From Heterostelium multicystogenum (lineage: Eukaryota; Evosea; Eumycetozoa; Acytosteliales; Acytosteliaceae): 24,657 bases of DNA. How positions within the stretch are numbered: position 1 is the stretch's first letter; each line of letters begins with the position of its first letter. The notes below the pieces were generated by a model. The model saw only the letters and a list, made by a program, of their open reading frames with translations, ran no database searches and was not told where the DNA came from. The stretch is from positions 1 to 24,657 of the forward strand of contig RCNN01000450.1 in NCBI GenBank assembly GCA_003667245.1, written 5' to 3'. This document shows positions 20,378 to 24,657 of this stretch, one piece after another. Position numbers and translations under genes: made by a program.

Positions 20378-21453
20378 ATTAAGATTGTTCTAAAATAGTA
20401 GTAGATTGTTTGATTGATTGGAATGACCAAGTGAAATTACTTTTTATTTGGATTGTAGAAATGGTGGAATAAGGATTATATATTAAAATGAAAAAGTAAG
20501 TTAAAATATGATGATGGTAAATAAAGAAGTTGTATAAATTAAACTCGAGTTGGTTAAATAAATAATTGTATTTTAAAAATTAAGTAAGGAATAATCAGTT
20601 TTAGTGGAGAGAAAAAACAAAACTGAATTATTATGATGGAAAATGAGAACTACCAAATTCAAGAGGGTTATGAATGAACAGGTAGGAGATGATATGAAAA
20701 AAAGATTGTTGATGATATAAAATGCAAAGCCAAGTTGCAATCACCAAACTAATCTAAAAATAAAATAAATGTGTAAAATATTTATAATATTATATGCAAT
20801 GTACAACATCAACAAGAGAAAAGAACAACAACAATAATAAAAAAAAAACAACAACAACTATTATTGGTTATATTAAGTGTAAAAATTCTTCTTAAATGAT
20901 GCTACTTTGTTGTTGGTAGGTGTCTGCAAATGTGTGTGTTTTATTTTATATTTCAATCTATAAGAATTTAATGTGATGAAACGAATTTTTAAAATTGTAG
21001 AAATTCAAATGGGTGCTAATCTTAAGGTGTGTTATAGGTGAGTGTGTTCTCGGTGTTGTAGTGTTAAAGGCAAGTTCGGTGTGTGTTAATGATTATATAA
21101 AATTAATTATATAAATATTATGACTATTAAAATAAACAAATAAAAATTGTAAAAATGAAAATTTAAAAAATGTTGTTGTTTATTTAACCTTTTTAGTTTT
21201 AGTTGATTTTAACAATTTTATTAGGTTTTTAGTTTTTATTGTTGTTTTTTTAAAAATTAGTTCTTATTATTAACAAACAAATGATGTCGTTTGAAGTAGA
21301 TTTTGCAATGATTAAAGTTAGTGTTATAAACCATTGATTGCATTGGCAAATGTGTGTTCGTTAATTATTTAGGAAAACTAAAGGTTGGTCCTTCAACACC
21401 ACATACATCGAATTCATTTCATTTGTTTTAGATATTTAATAATATGGCAAATC

Positions 21454-21601
21454 TTTGGGCTAATCACATATCCGATGGTCCTGAAATTATGATTTCTTTC
21501 AAAAAACAACAAAACGAAAATTTTTTGCAAAAACATAATAAAAAAACTTATCGATAAGTTTTTCTTTTTTGGAATATTTTAGGTTAATAGGTTAGCCCAA
21601 A
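21454..21601. repeat. Inverted-repeat unit (10-base ends) enclosing a perfect palindrome
   Basis: The ends are TTTGGGCTAA (21454-21463) and its exact reverse complement TTAGCCCAAA (21592-21601). Inside, 21542-21563 is a perfect 22-base palindrome, aaaaacttatcgataagttt plus tt, centred on ATCGAT. No target-site duplication is visible around the ends. It could be a structured RNA, a degenerate small transposon (MITE-like), or a regulatory cruciform. Confidence 0.4.
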
Positions 21602-21869
21602 TAAAGAGCCTCGCAAAATAACAAAAAGTATGAAATGAAAAAACATGGGAAATATCTTTGTAAAAACTGCATAAGTCGAGTCCCGGTGTTTTACTTACAC
21701 AGAACATACAAGTTGAATTATAATTATTACCTGACAATTCAATGATTAATCCAGAAATTCTATATAATCTCTTGTGGTTCTCTGTGATATATGTTAACCT
21801 GATTGATTGATTGATTGGTTATTATTGTATCACATATATAATAAACATAGTAGATTATAGTGAGGGAGA

Positions 21870-21989
21870 ATGAACTTTTCGTGTCACTCATTAACACATT
21901 ATCTTGAGTGGATAGTTGAACCTAATGGAAACTGCACTGTTCCATCAAGAAACACTTTACAACTTAACAAATGCATTAAAAAACAGTAG
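21870..21989 (+). CDS. Possible small Cys-containing protein or gene fragment
   Basis: A 39-residue frame begins MNFSCHSLTHYLEWIV and continues EPNGNCTVPSRNTLQLNKC to TAG. A one-base shift near 21978 would extend it with NSRKRYQLITTTILRY to a TAA near 22032. The composition (three Cys, a GNCTVPS turn, few Asn/Lys runs) looks more protein-like than the surrounding intergenic DNA. No signal peptide is visible, and a stop lies just upstream of the ATG. It may be an exon or relic of a secreted Cys-rich protein, or a chance frame. The family is not identified. Confidence 0.25.
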   Translation: MNFSCHSLTHYLEWIVEPNGNCTVPSRNTLQLNKCIKKQ

Positions 21990-22134
21990 GAAGAGATATC
22001 AGCTCATTACCACAACAATTTTAAGATATTAAAAAAAAAAAAACAATCAATCCCATTCTCAACTTGTGATTCATATAGGTCAACCCCAATAATACCAACA
22101 AACACAGGTAAAAAACACCACATTAAATGTTTCT

Positions 22135-23345
22135 TTACCTAAACTTCCAGGAGACTATAAAATTAGGTGCGGAAAATGTAATATTTAAAACAAATTTAAT
22201 CGTAACTCCAGATCTATGATTGATGAAGACTGCAGTCTTTAGTAGGTTGGTTTGGAATGAAGCGGGTGTAGTGGTTTCAAGTGCTTGTGATTTCAGATCT
22301 GGAAATACAAGTCCAATCTTTTTCAATAAATACTGTCCATAGGTATCTTCAAATGAAAATACACTCGACTTGTCCCATCGCTCTGAACTGTTGTCGCTTG
22401 TTTCGATTCCTTCGATTGGACGGACCTTTGCTTCAAAGTTGGGATCAAAAAAGGGAAATGATTAAACGATCTTTTCCGGTAGTGTTTAATGCCACACGAT
22501 GTGGTGTTGATCTATACAAACCACCTGTCACTCTCTCCAACATGTCTCCCTATTAAAGTGTGATTCCGTCAGATAACATCCTGAGTATTTGAATTGGGTA
22601 ATGATTACTTACAATATTACAAATAAAAGAGTTTTTTAATGGGTGGTGCGGGTGTCCAGCCTTGTTTTTGGTACTTTTACTTGCAAATCCACCAATGTTA
22701 TCTTGATAGAGGATCGTCAAAAGTCCATAGTCGGTGTGTTCTCCAACTCCCCATCTCTCCTCTGAGTTCTCTGTGACCACTTGTGATCTGTAGTTGAAAA
22801 TTCTAAAGAGAACGAGTGGATCTGCTGTATAGTTTTTGCTGAAGTAGTCATCGCTCCAAACCAAACTCAGTGAGAGAGCTTGCATGACTGAGTGGACCAA
22901 GCTGTGTAGTTTTCTCAACTGTACTCCAGGATAGTTCTCTTTAAAGCCTTCTATTTCAGTAGGGAATAGATTTGGTCCATGAATTGGCAATGGGTGATCA
23001 TAGGGAAGTTCCTGTCCGAGATATAGACCCTCTTTCATATCGGGTTTGCCACTAGTAAGCTCTCCACCAAGTGTAAAGAATCCACGCCATGCTTTTCCAC
23101 CAAGCTCCATTCTCATATATTTTTGTTTAGTTGATTCGTCAAGTTGGAAAAATTTTCTCGACAAAGAGTCTAGTCTATCTATCAAGCTTTGTTCAACCAC
23201 CATGACCAACCAAATAAAAGAAACCATGTACTAAACATGCAGCTTTGATCTGATTTACAACCTCTGATTTCAACTGCTCTGATCCATCATTTACAAAACA
23301 AGATATATCAATCACAGGTAGTTTAAAATCTTCAATGTACTCCAT
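22135..23345 (-). CDS. 2-oxoglutarate/Fe(II)-dependent oxygenase, isopenicillin-N-synthase-like
   Basis: This family uses Fe(II), O2 and usually 2-oxoglutarate to oxidise small molecules. The start at 23345 gives [17 protein letters not shown] and [15 protein letters not shown], the classic N-terminal DIOX_N pattern. A one-base shift follows at the GGTGG near 23201. The core shows [13 protein letters not shown], the metal ligands in [14 protein letters not shown] (His 22736-22738, Asp 22730-22732), NIGGF and [17 protein letters not shown] across an intron at 22550-22612 (gtaagt...taatag). The third ligand is in STPHRVALN (His 22499-22501), and RLIIS...[12 protein letters not shown] holds the Arg/Ser co-substrate motif. 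Compensating shifts around 22635-22670 (alternative frame [11 protein letters not shown]) and one at the T run near 22449 are probably assembly indels. The end after PDLKSQALE is uncertain. The substrate is unknown. Confidence 0.83.
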
Positions 23346-23570
23346 TATCTAATAATGCTTTTTTTAAAGAGTCTACAGAAGTTTGTACTTTTGGTTCATA
23401 AAAAAAAAACATCAATCAAGCCCAACCCCACAATTTTAATCAATCTTATAAAAAATAAATTCTGAAATTCTACAAATGACCCTGACTCATTCCAAAGGTC
23501 AAATTTGGTGATATTCGCAGTTACGCAATAGTTTGTTTATTGATTTGTTGATACTTTATTTTAACTTAAG

Positions 23571-24460
23571 TTAGGTTTGAAATAGGAGGTGACAAATTGT
23601 TGGGTATATTTGAGTATGATTTAAACTATTTGATACAATTGGGAGTGGAATGGATTTTTGAGAATTTATCAGTGATTTTCGTTCTTCGTCGTTCAATGCT
23701 GTCGGCTTTGTGGCTCCGGATGTTGAGCTGCTATTCTTTTTGTTCTTCTTCATAAGCTTCCCATTCTGTTACGGATTGTCTGCTCTTCACAAGGGCAAGC
23801 CACCTGTAGAGATGTGAAACTCCTCAGCACTCGCATCAGGAAGTATTGATATATATCTAGCCCAAGGGGTAGGTTGCAATGTCTGCAATTGTGAAATGAT
23901 CTTTTGAAGCAACATATTGTCTATCCTCCAAGTTCCTATTTAAAACATGTAGTAATCTCCTCAGCTCATTACTAAATCTCTGTACTTGAGTATTGGTATT
24001 TCTCCAATGCATATATATTAAAACTGTTTGCCAAGCTGGTTAGTAAATTAGCTAAAATGTGACCAGAGAATATCAATCATACATGTATAAGTTCTCCAAG
24101 AACTGGTCCTAAATTTTGACATTTGCCAAAAGATCCAATTTAAAAACTTCGTTTTTCCTTTGGGGTCTACTTTGGCATTTGGAATGAGTCTTTCGTATTT
24201 ATTGGCCAGGTAGAATAGAATATTTCCAGATTCAAACACTGATATTGGCTCACCTTCCACATCGTGATCAACAATTGCAGGCAACTTTCCATTTTGGATT
24301 AATCTTGAGAAAATCTGGAGAATATTGTTCACCTCTTCGAATATTTATATCGTGGTATGAATATGGTACATCACCAAGTTCTCTAAGCATCAAGTGGACT
24401 TTTGACTACATTTGGTGAAGGAGCACCATAGAATTCTATAATTTTACGTTTAGCCTCCAT
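23571..24460 (-). CDS. Glutathione S-transferase, Ure2p/YfcG-like (nu-type)
   Basis: This family conjugates or reduces substrates with glutathione. The ATG at 24460 gives MEAKRKIIEFYGAPSPNVV. The SPN motif matches the TPN/SPN site of YfcG-like enzymes. Then come LRELGDVPYSYHDINIRRG, EQYSPDFLKINP, NGKLPAIVDHD and SVFESGNILFYLANKY, which form the thioredoxin-fold glutathione site. The C-terminal helical domain has NWIFWQMS, GPVLGELIH, an intron at 24024-24082 (gtatga...aaacag), then HFNIYALE, LEDRQYVASKDHFTIADIAT, YRWLALVKSRQSVTEWEAY and a tail ALNDEERKSLINSQKS similar to the usual LTDEERK ending. Single frame changes occur near 24386, 24294, 24115, 24010, 23855, 23825 and 23745, most beside homopolymers. 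The gene is probably intact in the organism. It sits 225 bases upstream of the oxygenase on the same strand. Confidence 0.8.
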
Positions 24461-24657
24461 TATTATTATTATTATCTTTTATATTATTGGTACTGGTCGT
24501 CAAATAAATATGATCGAAATTGAATTGAAATTGAAATGGAATTGAATTGAAATACACAAAATGAGTGTTTTGTTGTTGTTGGTTGTTGTTATAATGCTTC
24601 TTTAAATATTTGTAGTTGGTTGGTTTGGTAAATATGATGGTTGATTAAAATTGTTTT
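24461..24657. other. Upstream region of the GST gene
   Basis: A short TTA microsatellite (about 24459-24476) abuts the start codon. Farther out is a cluster of imperfect direct repeats of GAAATTGAATT type (about 24510-24550), then A+T-rich DNA to the window end. This is presumably promoter DNA for the GST gene; no other feature is seen. Confidence 0.5.

Larger units (their letters stand above)
20378..22134. other. Long intergenic region with inverted repeats
   Basis: About 1.75 kb of mostly A+T-rich DNA upstream of the UBR ligase. The first kilobase holds only low-complexity A/T, GTTGTT and GTGTG stretches and presumably the UBR promoter. The right part is more complex. It holds a pair of 10-base inverted repeats (21454-21463 and 21592-21601) enclosing a perfect palindrome (21542-21563), a GATT tetranucleotide run near 21800, and a 39-codon frame at 21870-21989. 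No tRNA or rRNA was recognised. Confidence 0.55.

Noticed and set aside
21660..21700. tRNA T-arm-like GTCGAGTCCCGGTG
   Set aside because: It lacks the TTCGA loop, and no anticodon arm, D arm or acceptor stem is found at the right distances.
22553..23227. Start of the oxygenase at 23227 (reading [13 protein letters not shown])
   Set aside because: The conserved N-terminus ([19 protein letters not shown]) lies upstream in another frame and begins at 23345. The shorter start is created by the frame change near 23201.

Overview
The window looks like nuclear DNA of a social amoeba (dictyostelid). Intergenic DNA is very A+T-rich with poly-T, poly-A and AAT/TAA runs. Introns are short (about 55-165 nt) and GT-AG. 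Proteins carry poly-Ser, poly-Asn and poly-Gln stretches. Most stops are TAA, and the genes (PDK1 with a PH domain, a UBR E3 ligase, eL29, an F-box/LRR-like protein) suit an amoebozoan. Coding DNA is less A+T-rich than in Dictyostelium discoideum, so another dictyostelid genus is more likely. This is inferred from reading alone.

Layout: (1) 1-360, the 3' end of an unrecognised, well-expressed-looking gene (+). (2) 361-1422, non-coding, ending in a TATA-type promoter. (3) 1423-2475, an unrecognised protein with a hydrophobic Gly/Ala-rich C-terminus (+). (4) 2712-4023, a probably mitochondrial rhomboid protease with a MORN-repeat tail (+). (5) 4090-5677, an F-box-like/leucine-rich-repeat protein (-). 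(6) 6606-7670, an unrecognised multi-pass membrane protein (+). (7) 7810-7938, a possible tiny membrane protein (-). (8) 8049-8379, ribosomal protein eL29 (-). (9) 8864-10730, a PDK1-type kinase (-). (10) 10731-12384, a divergent intergenic region. (11) 12385-15092, a composite protein with a polynucleotide-kinase-like domain, a SWIM zinc finger, a Ku-binding-like peptide and a PIP-box-like peptide (+). (12) 15221-20377, a giant UBR-box/RING E3 ubiquitin ligase (-). (13) 20378-22134, a second long intergenic region with a perfect palindrome and a 39-codon Cys-containing ORF. (14) 22135-23345, an isopenicillin-N-synthase-like 2-oxoglutarate/Fe(II) oxygenase (-). (15) 23571-24460, a Ure2p/YfcG-like glutathione S-transferase (-).

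Many clearly conserved genes (UBR ligase, oxygenase, GST, rhomboid, eL29) are interrupted by single-base frame changes, several at or beside homopolymers. The protein sense resumes in another frame each time. This pattern points to indel errors in a draft assembly more than to real pseudogenes. Gene spans below therefore run across these breaks. PDK1 and the membrane protein at 6606 read without a break once introns are removed.

The genes are mostly unrelated housekeeping and signalling genes. The item most worth pursuing is the gene at 12385-15092. It combines a PNK-like domain whose usual catalytic residues seem lost with a SWIM finger and two short peptides resembling Ku and PCNA docking motifs, which suggests an undescribed DNA-end-repair scaffold. 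The oxygenase and GST lie next to each other on the same strand and may be a small metabolic or detoxification pair.
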